Assembly: GCA_900321665.1 (NCBI GenBank)
Contig: ONWY01000056.1
Location: 1 to 10,362, forward strand
Source of the DNA: an uncultured Eubacteriales bacterium
Lineage (GTDB): Bacteria > Bacillota > Clostridia > Oscillospirales > Acutalibacteraceae
Length of the DNA stretch: 10,362 nucleotides
Direction: 5' to 3'
The notes below the pieces were generated by a model. The model saw nothing but the letters and a program-made list of their open reading frames with translations. It was not told the DNA's origin and did no database searches. Made by a program: the position numbers and the translations under genes. This document shows positions 1 to 7,157 of the stretch, piece by piece. Position 1 is the first letter of the stretch; each line of letters begins with the position of its first letter.

Positions 1-1
1 A

Positions 2-61
2 AAGGCTGCTGCACAGGTTCTTGAAAAAGACCGAAAACTCAATCAAAAATCTACACTGTAA
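2..61 (+). CDS. purE: PurE C-terminal tail (N5-CAIR mutase), partial
   Basis: Only the last 19 codons and the TAA stop (59-61) are inside the window. The frame starting at base 2 reads KAAAQVLEKDRKLNQKSTL. It resembles the charged helical C-terminus of class I PurE proteins, where an Ala/Lys/Glu-rich helix ends in an LxxKD-type stretch. PurE moves the carboxyl group of N5-CAIR to give CAIR, the substrate of PurC, and purE-purC is a very common adjacent pair in Bacillota. The catalytic part lies upstream, so the assignment rests on the tail and on position 31 bases before purC. Another short purine gene ending here cannot be excluded. Confidence 0.6.
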   Translation, partial: KAAAQVLEKDRKLNQKSTL

Positions 62-66
62 GTGTA
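52..66 (+). repeat. Small perfect inverted repeat over the purE stop codon
   Basis: TACACT (52-57) and AGTGTA (61-66) are perfect reverse complements separated by GTA, forming a 6-bp stem that spans the stop codon at 59-61. No T-run follows, so it does not look like an intrinsic terminator. It may only be a weak mRNA hairpin between the two cistrons, and a stem this short is easily found by chance. Confidence 0.3.
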
Positions 67-83
67 AGAAACGGTTGACATAC

Positions 84-88
84 GGAGG
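84..88 (+). promoter_or_regulatory. Ribosome binding site of purC
   Basis: GGAGG lies 4 bases before the ATG at 93. It decides the start: the in-frame ATG at 21 lies inside the purE tail, has no such site, and would add 24 residues (rich in Lys, Asn and Cys) not found in PurC proteins. Confidence 0.8.
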
Positions 89-92
89 TATT

Positions 93-800
93 ATGGAAAA
101 GAAAGAATTGATTTATGAAGGAAAAGCCAAAAAAGTTTGGAGCACGCAGGATGATACGCTTTGCATCGTAGACTACAAGGATGACGCTACCGCTTTTAAC
201 GGCTTAAAAAAAGGCACCATTCAGGGCAAAGGCGCTATCAATAACCGCGTGAGCAATTTCATGATGCAGCTGTTGGAAAAAGAGGGCGTTCCTTCTCACT
301 TTGTGGAAGAGCTGTCCGAAAGAGAAACGCTGGTAAAGAAAGTCAGCATTGTTCCGCTTGAAGTGATTATCAGAAACATTTCGGCAGGCTCCTTCGCGAA
401 GAATTACGGTGTCGAAGAAGGCATTGTTTTTGAGGAACCCACCATTGAGTTTTCTTATAAAAACGACGATTTGGGTGACCCGCTCATCAATGCCTACCAC
501 GCGGTGGCACTGCACCTTGCCACGAAAGAGGAAATTGAGCAGATAAAAGCCATGGCATTTAAAACCAATGAAGTGATGAAGGCGTTCTTCAAAAAGTTAA
601 ACATCGATTTAGTCGATTTTAAATTGGAATTTGGCAGGCTTTCCGATGGCAGTATCGTGCTGGCGGATGAAATTTCACCCGACACCTGCCGCTTTTGGGA
701 CAGCACAACCCATGAAAAGCTCGATAAGGACCGCTTTCGCCGCGACCTCGGCGGTGTAGAAGCGGCATACGAGGAAATGCTCAAAAGAATTTTGGGCTGA
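93..800 (+). CDS. purC: SAICAR synthase PurC
   Basis: This cytoplasmic enzyme joins CAIR and aspartate with ATP hydrolysis to give SAICAR. The product is 235 residues, normal for single-domain bacterial PurC. Visible family motifs are YEGKAKKVW near the start (nucleotide-binding loop), the Lys/Gly-rich stretch from residue 37 (GLKKGTIQGKGAINN), IRNISAGS with Arg94-Asn95, and the substrate-binding signature DEISPDTCRFWD from residue 192. The start at 93 is set by the GGAGG at 84-88 and by family length. It follows purE by 31 bases and precedes the purF-like gene by 30 bases, so it should be co-transcribed with both. Nothing in the protein looks unusual. Confidence 0.97.
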   Translation: MEKKELIYEGKAKKVWSTQDDTLCIVDYKDDATAFNGLKKGTIQGKGAINNRVSNFMMQLLEKEGVPSHFVEELSERETLVKKVSIVPLEVIIRNISAGSFAKNYGVEEGIVFEEPTIEFSYKNDDLGDPLINAYHAVALHLATKEEIEQIKAMAFKTNEVMKAFFKKLNIDLVDFKLEFGRLSDGSIVLADEISPDTCRFWDSTTHEKLDKDRFRRDLGGVEAAYEEMLKRILG

Positions 801-817
801 TGAAATAAAAAGCACAT

Positions 818-823
818 AGGAGG
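818..823 (+). promoter_or_regulatory. Ribosome binding site of the purF-like gene
   Basis: A perfect AGGAGG lies 7 bases before ATG 831. An in-frame TAG at 819-821 closes the frame just upstream, so no earlier start exists that could supply the missing N-terminal cysteine of this protein. Confidence 0.85.
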
Positions 824-830
824 AAAAAAC

Positions 831-2255
831 ATGGGAGGTTTTTTCGGAATTGCCGGCACGGAAGATACGGTTTTGGATGTATTCTTCGGTACCGATTATC
901 ACTCGCACCTGGGAACAAGGCGCGCCGGTATGGCAGCCTTTGATAAAGAAAAGGGGCTGCAAAGAGAAATTCATAACATTGAAAACTCGCCCTTTCGCAC
1001 AAAATTTGAAAACATCACAGAAGAGATGACCGGTCATACCGCTATGGGTATTATCAGTGATTATGACCCGCAGCCGTTACTCATTCGCTCCGATTTGGGC
1101 ACGTATGCGATTGCTGTCATCGGTGTGATTAACAACAGTGCGCAACTGATTGACCACTATCTTTCCTACTCGGGAGGACATTTTAATTCCATGACAGGCG
1201 GTCAGATTAACAATACCGAATTGGTTGCGGCGCTTATCAACCAAAAAAGCAATTTTCGCGATGGTATCCACTTCGCGCAAAATGAAATTGAGGGTACCTG
1301 CTCGCTGTTGATTATCACCGACAAAGGTACGCTTATCGCCGCGAGAGATAAGGTCGGCAGATTACCCGTTATTCTCTCCAAGTCGGAAAATGCGCACTGC
1401 GTCACTTTTGAATCCTTCGCTTCGAGCAAGCTCGGCTTTGAAAAAATCAGAGAGCTCGCACCGGGAGAAATTGTGGAAGTTTCCGCCGACAATGTTCAAA
1501 CCCTGTATGCCGGCGGAAAGAAAAAAAGAATTTGCTCCTTTTTATGGACTTACTACGGCTACCCGACCTCTACTTACGAAGGTGTCAATGTGGAACTGAT
1601 GCGCTACCGCAACGGGGAGGTGCTTGCGCGCACCGACCGCCGCTTGGGTAATGCGGAAAATGTGGATTATATCGGAGGGGTTCCCGATTCCGGCACACCT
1701 CATGCAATCGGTTATGCCAATGAATCCAAAATCCCGTTTGCACGCGCCTTTATCAAATATACCCCTACCTGGTCGCGCTCCTTTATGCCCACCAAACAGG
1801 CTGAGCGCAACAAAATTGCAAAAATGAAGCAAATACCGGTACACGATTTGATTAAAGACAAAAATCTGCTGTTTGTGGATGACTCCATTGTTAGGGGTAC
1901 ACAGCTGCGAGAAACGGTTGAGTTTTTGTATGATAACGGTGCGGCAAGCGTACATATGCGCTCCGCCTGTCCTCCGATTATGTTCGGTTGTAAATATCTG
2001 AATTTTTCCCGCTCCACTTCCGATTTGGATTTGATTGCCAGAAAAGTAATTTTGGAGCTTGAAGGAGAAGCGGGATTTGAGCACATCGATGAATACAGTG
2101 ATACGGACACACAGCGCGGCAAGGCGCTTCGAGCTGCTATTTGTGAAAAATTACACTTAGCTTCGCTTGAGTTTCAATCTCTGAAAGGAATTGTGGAAGC
2201 GATTGGAATAGATGAAAACGAGTTGTGTACCTATTGTTGGAACGGAAAGGAATAA
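831..2255 (+). CDS. purF: PurF-like amidophosphoribosyltransferase with a degenerate glutaminase site
   Basis: The 474-residue protein has the two-domain plan of glutamine PRPP amidotransferase, which makes phosphoribosylamine, the first committed purine intermediate. The C-terminal half is convincing: the PRPP loop LLFVDDSIVRGTQLRE has its acidic pair at 350-351, and cysteines 235, 387, 466 and 469 match in order and spacing the four 4Fe-4S ligands of the Bacillus subtilis enzyme (RICSF, FGCKYL, LCTYC). The N-terminal Ntn-glutaminase domain starts MGGFFG instead of MCG(I/V)xG, so the nucleophile is Gly. The GHxRY motif is GIISD (73-77), the HNG motif is VIG (96-98), and the usual catalytic Asp is Asn128. 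As seen, it should not hydrolyse glutamine. Free ammonia or a partner glutaminase may supply nitrogen (inference). I recall MGGFFG-type homologues in gut clostridia, so this looks like a subfamily and not a decayed gene. The next gene starts 3 bases after the stop. Confidence 0.88.
   Translation: MGGFFGIAGTEDTVLDVFFGTDYHSHLGTRRAGMAAFDKEKGLQREIHNIENSPFRTKFENITEEMTGHTAMGIISDYDPQPLLIRSDLGTYAIAVIGVINNSAQLIDHYLSYSGGHFNSMTGGQINNTELVAALINQKSNFRDGIHFAQNEIEGTCSLLIITDKGTLIAARDKVGRLPVILSKSENAHCVTFESFASSKLGFEKIRELAPGEIVEVSADNVQTLYAGGKKKRICSFLWTYYGYPTSTYEGVNVELMRYRNGEVLARTDRRLGNAENVDYIGGVPDSGTPHAIGYANESKIPFARAFIKYTPTWSRSFMPTKQAERNKIAKMKQIPVHDLIKDKNLLFVDDSIVRGTQLRETVEFLYDNGAASVHMRSACPPIMFGCKYLNFSRSTSDLDLIARKVILELEGEAGFEHIDEYSDTDTQRGKALRAAICEKLHLASLEFQSLKGIVEAIGIDENELCTYCWNGKE
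2244..2251 (+). promoter_or_regulatory. Ribosome binding site of purM inside the purF-like gene end
   Basis: GGAAAGGA lies 7 bases before ATG 2259 and within the last codons of the upstream gene (stop 2253-2255), implying tight translational coupling. Confidence 0.6.
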
Positions 2256-2258
2256 ACA

Positions 2259-3293
2259 ATGCCTATCAATTCAAAATCCGATGCTTATGCCGCTGCCGGT
2301 GTAGACATCACCGCAGGTTATACAGCGGTAGAAATGATGAAAGAACATATTGCCGGAACCCTTACGCAGGGCGTTTGCTCCGATGTGGGCGGCTTCGGCG
2401 GTTTATTCGAGCTGCCTGCCGGCTATCAAAAGCCGGTGCTTGTGAGCGGAACGGACGGTGTGGGAACCAAACTCAAGCTCGCCTTTTTGCTCGACAAGCA
2501 TAACAGCGTGGGGATTGACTGCGTGGCAATGTGTGTCAATGATATTATTTGCGCAGGCGCTGCTCCGCTGTTTTTTCTGGATTATATTGCCTGCGGCAAA
2601 AATTATCCCGAAAAAATTGCGCAAATTGTCAAGGGTGTTGCCGATGGTTGCGTGCAAAGCGGCGCGGCTCTCATTGGCGGTGAAACTGCCGAAATGCCCG
2701 GCTTTTACCCTGAAAATGAATATGACCTTGCCGGCTTCAGTGTGGGGATTGTGGAAAAAGATAAAATCATTGATTGCTCCACCATGGAAATAGGCGATAA
2801 AATCATTGCTTTGCCTTCCTCCGGTGTTCATTCCAACGGCTTTTCTCTTGTCAGAAAAGTGTTTGATGTGGAGAATACCGACTTAAGCGCACCGGTGGCG
2901 CCGGGCGGCAAGAGCCTCGGTGAGGAATTACTCACCCCCACAAAAATTTATGTGCGCCCGATTCGTGCACTGCTCGAAAAAATCCATGTGCGCGCCATTT
3001 CGCATATTACCGGCGGAGGGTTTTATGAAAACATTCCGCGCGCCCTGCCAAAGGGAAAATGTGCCTGTATCGTGCGTTCGGATATTCGGGTATTACCGAT
3101 TTTTGATTATATTCAGCGCACCGGTAATATTTCCGAAAGGGATATGTTTAACACCTTTAATATGGGTGTCGGCATGGTAGTCATCGTGCCGGCAGCCGAA
3201 GAGCAGGAGGCTCTGAAAATTTTAAAGCAGGCAGGCGAACAAGCCTATACCATCGGGCAGATTACAGAGGGTGAGGGAATCCGCTTATGTTAA
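2259..3293 (+). CDS. purM: Phosphoribosylformylglycinamidine cyclo-ligase (AIR synthase) PurM
   Basis: PurM closes the imidazole ring, converting FGAM and ATP to AIR, and acts as a cytoplasmic dimer. The product is 344 residues, the usual length. Motifs in order are SDAYAAAGVD at the N-terminus (the usual Y-x-x-AGVD), DVGGFGGLFEL, the ATP/metal-binding GTDGVGTK (64-71), MCVNDI, GGETAEMPG (140-148), SSGVHSNGFSLVR and HITGGGF. All are intact. The gene begins 3 bases after the purF-like stop and its last 7 bases overlap purN. In the pathway it takes the product of PurL, encoded at the far end of the same operon. Confidence 0.97.
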   Translation: MPINSKSDAYAAAGVDITAGYTAVEMMKEHIAGTLTQGVCSDVGGFGGLFELPAGYQKPVLVSGTDGVGTKLKLAFLLDKHNSVGIDCVAMCVNDIICAGAAPLFFLDYIACGKNYPEKIAQIVKGVADGCVQSGAALIGGETAEMPGFYPENEYDLAGFSVGIVEKDKIIDCSTMEIGDKIIALPSSGVHSNGFSLVRKVFDVENTDLSAPVAPGGKSLGEELLTPTKIYVRPIRALLEKIHVRAISHITGGGFYENIPRALPKGKCACIVRSDIRVLPIFDYIQRTGNISERDMFNTFNMGVGMVVIVPAAEEQEALKILKQAGEQAYTIGQITEGEGIRLC

Positions 3294-3913
3294 AAACAAG
3301 AATTGCCGTTTTGGTATCGGGAGGAGGCACGAATCTGCAAGCGCTTATTGATGCGCAAAAAGCAGGAAAGAATCCGTGCGGAGAAATTGTCTTAGTGCTT
3401 TCCGACAATCCGAATGCCTATGCGCTCACAAGAGCCCAAAGCGCAGGCATTGCCACTGCTGTTGTTCATAAAAAGGCATGTGCCTCTCAAGCCGAATTTG
3501 AGCAAAAAATGAAAGAAGAATTAGAAAAAAGCAACATTGATTTCATCATTCTCGCCGGCTTTATGTGCATTTTGAGCGCAGCATTTACGGCTGCCTACCC
3601 GGAAAGAATCATCAATGTGCACCCTTCTTTAATTCCGTCCTTTTGCGGCAAAGGATTTTACGGTTTAAAAGTACACGAAGCCGCACTTGAGTACGGTGTT
3701 AAAGTCACCGGCGCCACTGTGCATTTTGTAAATGAAATTCCGGATGGCGGCAAAATATTGCTTCAAAAGGCAGTGGATATTCTGCCGGAGGATACACCGC
3801 AAACACTGCAAAAAAGAGTGATGCAGCAGGCGGAATGGCTCATTCTGCCGCAAGCCGCAGCACTTGTCAGTAAAACAATACAGGAGGAAAAGTATGGACA
3901 TCTATCAAAGTAA
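3287..3913 (+). CDS. purN: Phosphoribosylglycinamide formyltransferase PurN
   Basis: PurN transfers a formyl group from 10-formyl-tetrahydrofolate to GAR. The 208-residue product has the phosphate-binding SGGGTNLQAL (from residue 11) and the catalytic trio expected from the E. coli enzyme: Asn110 and His112 in NVHPS, and Asp153 in EIPDGG, aligning with Asn106, His108 and Asp144. The text after the HPS motif (IPSFCGKGFYGLKVHEAAL) is the form I associate with clostridial PurN. The ATG overlaps the purM stop by 7 bases and has GAGGG at 3273-3277, so translation is probably coupled. Its last 20 bases overlap the next gene in another frame. Folate dependence links it to the AICAR formyltransferase two genes on. 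Confidence 0.96.
   Translation: MLKTRIAVLVSGGGTNLQALIDAQKAGKNPCGEIVLVLSDNPNAYALTRAQSAGIATAVVHKKACASQAEFEQKMKEELEKSNIDFIILAGFMCILSAAFTAAYPERIINVHPSLIPSFCGKGFYGLKVHEAALEYGVKVTGATVHFVNEIPDGGKILLQKAVDILPEDTPQTLQKRVMQQAEWLILPQAAALVSKTIQEEKYGHLSK
3882..3887 (+). promoter_or_regulatory. Ribosome binding site of the IMP cyclohydrolase gene
   Basis: A perfect AGGAGG 6 bases before ATG 3894, inside the end of purN. It selects this start over the in-frame ATG at 3864, which would add ten residues and has no comparable site. Confidence 0.8.
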
Positions 3914-4610
3914 AACCATGTCACAAATCATCAAAGGTAACCCCTATGTCGGCAGGGGCATTGTCACGGGCTTAAGTGAAAACGGCAAATATGCCGCGAT
4001 TGCCTATTTCATCATGGGGCGCAGCGAAAGCTCGCGCAACAGAATGTTTGTGGAAAAAAATGATGAAATTATCATCAAACCCATTGATGAAGCCAAGGTC
4101 GGCGACCCGTCTTTAATTATCTATTCTCCCGTTCGCACCCTCGGCAATACCACGATTGTAACAAACGGGAATCAGACCGACACCATTTATGAATATCTGA
4201 AAGAAAACAAAAGCTTCGCCGAAGCATTAAGAACAAGAGAATTTGAGCCGGATGCGCCGAATTACACCCCGCGCATCAGTGCCGTTTTAAACTTTAACAA
4301 CGGTTTTGATTATGCCATGTCCATTTTAAAAAGCGCCGACAAAGCCGGCAGTGCCTGCACAAGAGAATTTTTTGAATATCCTTCTCTTGCCGGTATCGGG
4401 CATTTTATTCACACATATATTACAGACGGCAATCCCATTCCTTCCTTCTGCGGAGAGCCGGAGCGCGTGAAAATTGGCGATGATATGAATGCATTTTTAA
4501 AGGATATTTGGGATAATCTCGATGAAAACAATAAGGTTTCCATCGCGGTAAGATATATTGACTTGGAAACCGGTGAATACACACAAAAAATCATCAATAA
4601 ATATGTTTAA
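3894..4610 (+). CDS. purO: PurO-type IMP cyclohydrolase
   Basis: The 238-residue protein looks like the stand-alone IMP cyclohydrolase family first described as archaeal PurO, which is unrelated to the cyclohydrolase domain of PurH. It would close FAICAR to IMP, the last step. Supporting text is NPYVGRGIVTG (16-26), matching the family's Y-x-GR opening, and AYFIMGRSESSRNRMF (ending near 52), the counterpart of the archaeal Y-x-V-S-S-R-S-x-x-N-R region. Later come PNYTPRISAV and an N-terminal-nucleophile-like fold region I cannot verify by eye. There is no signal peptide or membrane segment. Position supports the call: it sits between purN and an AICAR formyltransferase that lacks its own cyclohydrolase domain, so the pair replaces bifunctional PurH. 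The start overlaps purN by 20 bases. Confidence 0.88.
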   Translation: MDIYQSKTMSQIIKGNPYVGRGIVTGLSENGKYAAIAYFIMGRSESSRNRMFVEKNDEIIIKPIDEAKVGDPSLIIYSPVRTLGNTTIVTNGNQTDTIYEYLKENKSFAEALRTREFEPDAPNYTPRISAVLNFNNGFDYAMSILKSADKAGSACTREFFEYPSLAGIGHFIHTYITDGNPIPSFCGEPERVKIGDDMNAFLKDIWDNLDENNKVSIAVRYIDLETGEYTQKIINKYV

Positions 4611-4628
4611 AAAATAAAGGGGTAAGTG

Positions 4629-5813
4629 ATGAAAGAATTTGAACTGAAATACGGATGTAATCCCAATCAAAAACCTGCTAAAATCTATATGGAGGACGGG
4701 AGCGAGCTGCCTATCACCATTTTATCCGGTAAACCGGGATATATTAATTTTCTGGATGCTTTTAACGCTTGGCAGCTGGTGAAAGAAATTAAGGAGGAAA
4801 CCGGACTGCCGGCAGCGACCTCCTTTAAGCATGTCAGCCCGACCTCCGCTGCTGTCGGCACAGTGCTGCCCGCGTCACTTAAAAAGGCGTGTTTTGTGGA
4901 GGATATCGAAGGCTTGGATGACTCTGCGCTTGCCTGTGCTTATGCCAGAGCCAGAGGGACCGACCGCATGTCCTCCTTCGGCGACTTTATTGCGCTGAGT
5001 GATGCATGTGATTTAACCACAGCCCTTCTCATTAAAAGAGAAGTGTCCGATGGCATCATTGCCCCCGGCTATGCGCCCGAAGCACTTGAGGTGTTAAAAA
5101 GCAAGCGCAAAGGCAACTATAATATCATTCAAATTGATGCGGATTATATCCCTGCGCCGAAAGAGCGCAAGCAGGTATTCGGTATCACCTTTGAGCAGGG
5201 CAGAAACGATTATAGAATTCGCACGGAGGATTTCACCGATATCGTGACGGAAAATAAAAATATTCCGCCGCAGGCAAAGCGCGATTTAGCGATTGCACTG
5301 ATTACCTTAAAGTATACCCAATCAAACTCGGTTTGCTATGTGAAGGACGGTCAGGCTATCGGTGTCGGTGCCGGGCAGCAATCCAGAATTCATTGTACGC
5401 GCCTTGCCGGCAACAAAGCCGATATATGGCATCTGCGCCAGCACGAAAAGGTGTTAAACCTGCCCTTTAAAGCCGATATCGGCAGACCCGAAAAAGACAA
5501 TGCCATTGATGTCTATATCGGCGATACACCGGAGGATGTATTGGCGGACGGGAATTGGGAACAGTTTTTCACTGTAAAGCCTGAACCCTTTACAGCAGAG
5601 GAAAAGCGCGCCTATTTAGACAGCATCAGCGGTGTTTGCCTCGGTTCGGATGCGTTTTTCCCCTTTGGAGATAATATTGAGCGCGCAAGGCGCAGCGGTG
5701 TGAGCTATATTGCCCAACCCGGCGGCTCTATCAGAGACGATAATGTCATTGAAGCGTGCAATAAGTATGATATTGCCATGCTCTTTACCGGAATGCGCTT
5801 ATTCCATCACTAA
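4629..5813 (+). CDS. purH: Stand-alone AICAR formyltransferase (PurH transformylase domain only)
   Basis: This 394-residue protein corresponds to the C-terminal AICAR transformylase part of PurH/ATIC and lacks the ~200-residue N-terminal MGS-like cyclohydrolase domain. It formylates AICAR with 10-formyl-tetrahydrofolate to give FAICAR, which the upstream PurO-type enzyme would cyclise. Visible motifs are KYGCNPNQKPA near the start, SFKHVSP with the catalytic Lys67-His68 pair, ARARGTDRMSSFGDF, EVSDGIIAPGY, TQSNSVCYVKDGQ, GAGQQSRIHCTRLAGNKAD, SDAFFPFGDNIERA and the terminal MRLFHH. Many of these match animal ATIC almost word for word, more closely than E. coli or Bacillus PurH as I recall them. 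ATG 4629 is preferred to GTG 4626 because the AAGGGG at 4617-4622 is then 6 bases away instead of 3. Confidence 0.94.
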   Translation: MKEFELKYGCNPNQKPAKIYMEDGSELPITILSGKPGYINFLDAFNAWQLVKEIKEETGLPAATSFKHVSPTSAAVGTVLPASLKKACFVEDIEGLDDSALACAYARARGTDRMSSFGDFIALSDACDLTTALLIKREVSDGIIAPGYAPEALEVLKSKRKGNYNIIQIDADYIPAPKERKQVFGITFEQGRNDYRIRTEDFTDIVTENKNIPPQAKRDLAIALITLKYTQSNSVCYVKDGQAIGVGAGQQSRIHCTRLAGNKADIWHLRQHEKVLNLPFKADIGRPEKDNAIDVYIGDTPEDVLADGNWEQFFTVKPEPFTAEEKRAYLDSISGVCLGSDAFFPFGDNIERARRSGVSYIAQPGGSIRDDNVIEACNKYDIAMLFTGMRLFHH

Positions 5814-5838
5814 TCACACTAAAAACAGAACATAACAA

Positions 5839-5865
5839 AAAGTGTAATGCAAAACCACTTTACAC
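5839..5865 (+). repeat. Overlapping inverted repeats between the AICAR formyltransferase gene and purD
   Basis: The 66-base gap holds two mutually exclusive pairings: GTGTAA (5842-5847) with TTACAC (5860-5865), and AAAGTG (5839-5844) with CACTTT (5856-5861). Each stem is 6 bp with a loop of 11-12 bases. No T-run follows, so terminator function is unlikely. The second arms end a few bases before the purD ribosome site (AGGAG, 5870-5874), so an effect on purD translation is possible but unproven. The surrounding AT-rich sequence makes chance pairing plausible. Confidence 0.35.
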
Positions 5866-5869
5866 AGAT

Positions 5870-5874
5870 AGGAG
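5870..5874 (+). promoter_or_regulatory. Ribosome binding site of purD
   Basis: AGGAG lies 5 bases before ATG 5880. It rules out the in-frame ATG at 5847, which would place eleven non-family residues ahead of the MNILVIGSGGREHA start. Confidence 0.75.
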
Positions 5875-5879
5875 CGCAG

Positions 5880-7157
5880 ATGAACATTTTAGTCATTGGC
5901 AGCGGCGGCAGAGAGCACGCCATTATTGCAAAATTAAAAGAAAATGAGAAGGTAAATACCATTTATGCATTGCCGGGCAATGCCGGTATCGCCCAAGTGG
6001 CGGAATGTGTCGGTATCGCTGCTACCGATATTTCTGCCATTGTCAATTGGGCGGAACAAAACAAACCGGATTTTGCTGTTGTAACGCCCGATGACCCGTT
6101 GGCTTTGGGTTGTGTGGACGCGTTAGAAGCTATCGGAATTCCATGCTTCGGTCCTACTGCAAAGGCAGCACAGATTGAAGCGAGCAAGGTATTTGCAAAA
6201 GATTTAATGAAAAAATACGGTATTCCGACTGCCGCTTATGAAGTATTTGAGAGCTTTCAAAGCGCAAAGGAATACCTGCAATCCGGCATTTCTTATCCCA
6301 CCGTCATTAAGGCGGACGGGCTCGCCTTGGGCAAGGGTGTGACTATCGCCGCCAATCGGGAGCAGGCACTGCAGGCTTTGGAGGATGCCATGCAAAACAA
6401 GGTATTCGGCGAAAGCGGCAGTCGAGTTGTGATTGAGGAATACCTGGAGGGGCCGGAGGTGAGTGTTCTCGCTTTCACGGATTCCAAAACAGTCGTGCCC
6501 ATGGTTTCCTCCATGGACCACAAGCGTGCATTGGACAACGATGAAGGCCTCAACACCGGCGGCATGGGAACCGTTGCGCCGAATCCTTATTATACAGCTG
6601 CCGTTGCAAACAGATGCATGGAAGAAATCTTCTTACCGACAATAAACGCGATGAACCGAGAAGGCAGACCGTTTAAAGGCTGTTTGTATTTCGGCTTAAT
6701 GCTAACCGAAAAAGGACCGAAGGTGATTGAATATAATTGCCGCTTCGGCGACCCCGAAACACAGGTAGTGCTGCCGCTTTTAGAAAGTGATTTGTTGGAA
6801 ATCATGATGGCGGTAAGAGAGGAAAAGCTCGCCGAAGCTGATGTGAAATTTGCCGATAAATGCGCCTGTTGCGTGATTAAAGCAAGTAAAGGCTATCCCC
6901 AAAAGTATCAAAGCGGATTCCCCATAGAAATAGGCACTTTGCCGACTGATTGCGCTATTTTCTTTGCCGGTGTCAAAGCGGATGCCTCCGGGCGCTTGTG
7001 CACAGGCGGCGGTCGTGTGCTCGGTGTTAGCGCTGTTGCGGCTTCGGCAAAGGAGGCGGTTGCGCTCGCTTACAAAGGAGCAGAATGTGTTCACTTTGAA
7101 AACGAGTTCATGAGAAAAGATATTGGAAGCAAAGCACTCAAGGCTTTGGAAAAATAA
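5880..7157 (+). CDS. purD: Phosphoribosylamine-glycine ligase (GAR synthetase) PurD
   Basis: PurD is an ATP-grasp ligase that joins phosphoribosylamine, the unstable product of PurF, to glycine. The 425-residue length is typical. It starts MNILVIGSGGREHA, the family signature. The ATP-grasp core shows KADGLALGKGV (from 144), FGESGSRVVIEEYLEGPEVS, DHKRALDNDEGLNTGGMG and the metal-binding YNCRFGDPETQ (Asn286, Asp291). A C-terminal domain follows with CCVIKASKGYP and GGRVLGVSA. All key residues look intact; Cys287 replaces the more usual Ala and is probably neutral. It is the only gene preceded by a noticeable gap (66 bases), and purL begins 14 bases after its stop. Confidence 0.97.
   Translation: MNILVIGSGGREHAIIAKLKENEKVNTIYALPGNAGIAQVAECVGIAATDISAIVNWAEQNKPDFAVVTPDDPLALGCVDALEAIGIPCFGPTAKAAQIEASKVFAKDLMKKYGIPTAAYEVFESFQSAKEYLQSGISYPTVIKADGLALGKGVTIAANREQALQALEDAMQNKVFGESGSRVVIEEYLEGPEVSVLAFTDSKTVVPMVSSMDHKRALDNDEGLNTGGMGTVAPNPYYTAAVANRCMEEIFLPTINAMNREGRPFKGCLYFGLMLTEKGPKVIEYNCRFGDPETQVVLPLLESDLLEIMMAVREEKLAEADVKFADKCACCVIKASKGYPQKYQSGFPIEIGTLPTDCAIFFAGVKADASGRLCTGGGRVLGVSAVAASAKEAVALAYKGAECVHFENEFMRKDIGSKALKALEK

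Noticed and set aside
21..92. Longer purC start at ATG 21
   Set aside because: It lies within the purE tail, lacks a ribosome site, and adds non-family residues; ATG 93 has GGAGG at good spacing.
801..830. Possible missing upstream start giving the PurF-like protein a catalytic Cys
   Set aside because: An in-frame TAG at 819-821 blocks extension, and AGGAGG 818-823 fits ATG 831, so the Cys-less N-terminus is real in this sequence.
4611..4628. Terminator or promoter between the cyclohydrolase and formyltransferase genes
   Set aside because: The gap is only 18 bases and holds just an A-rich stretch and the ribosome site; no hairpin or promoter elements are present.
5847..5879. Longer purD start at ATG 5847
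   Set aside because: It would add eleven non-family residues, while ATG 5880 has AGGAG 5 bases ahead and the normal PurD N-terminus.
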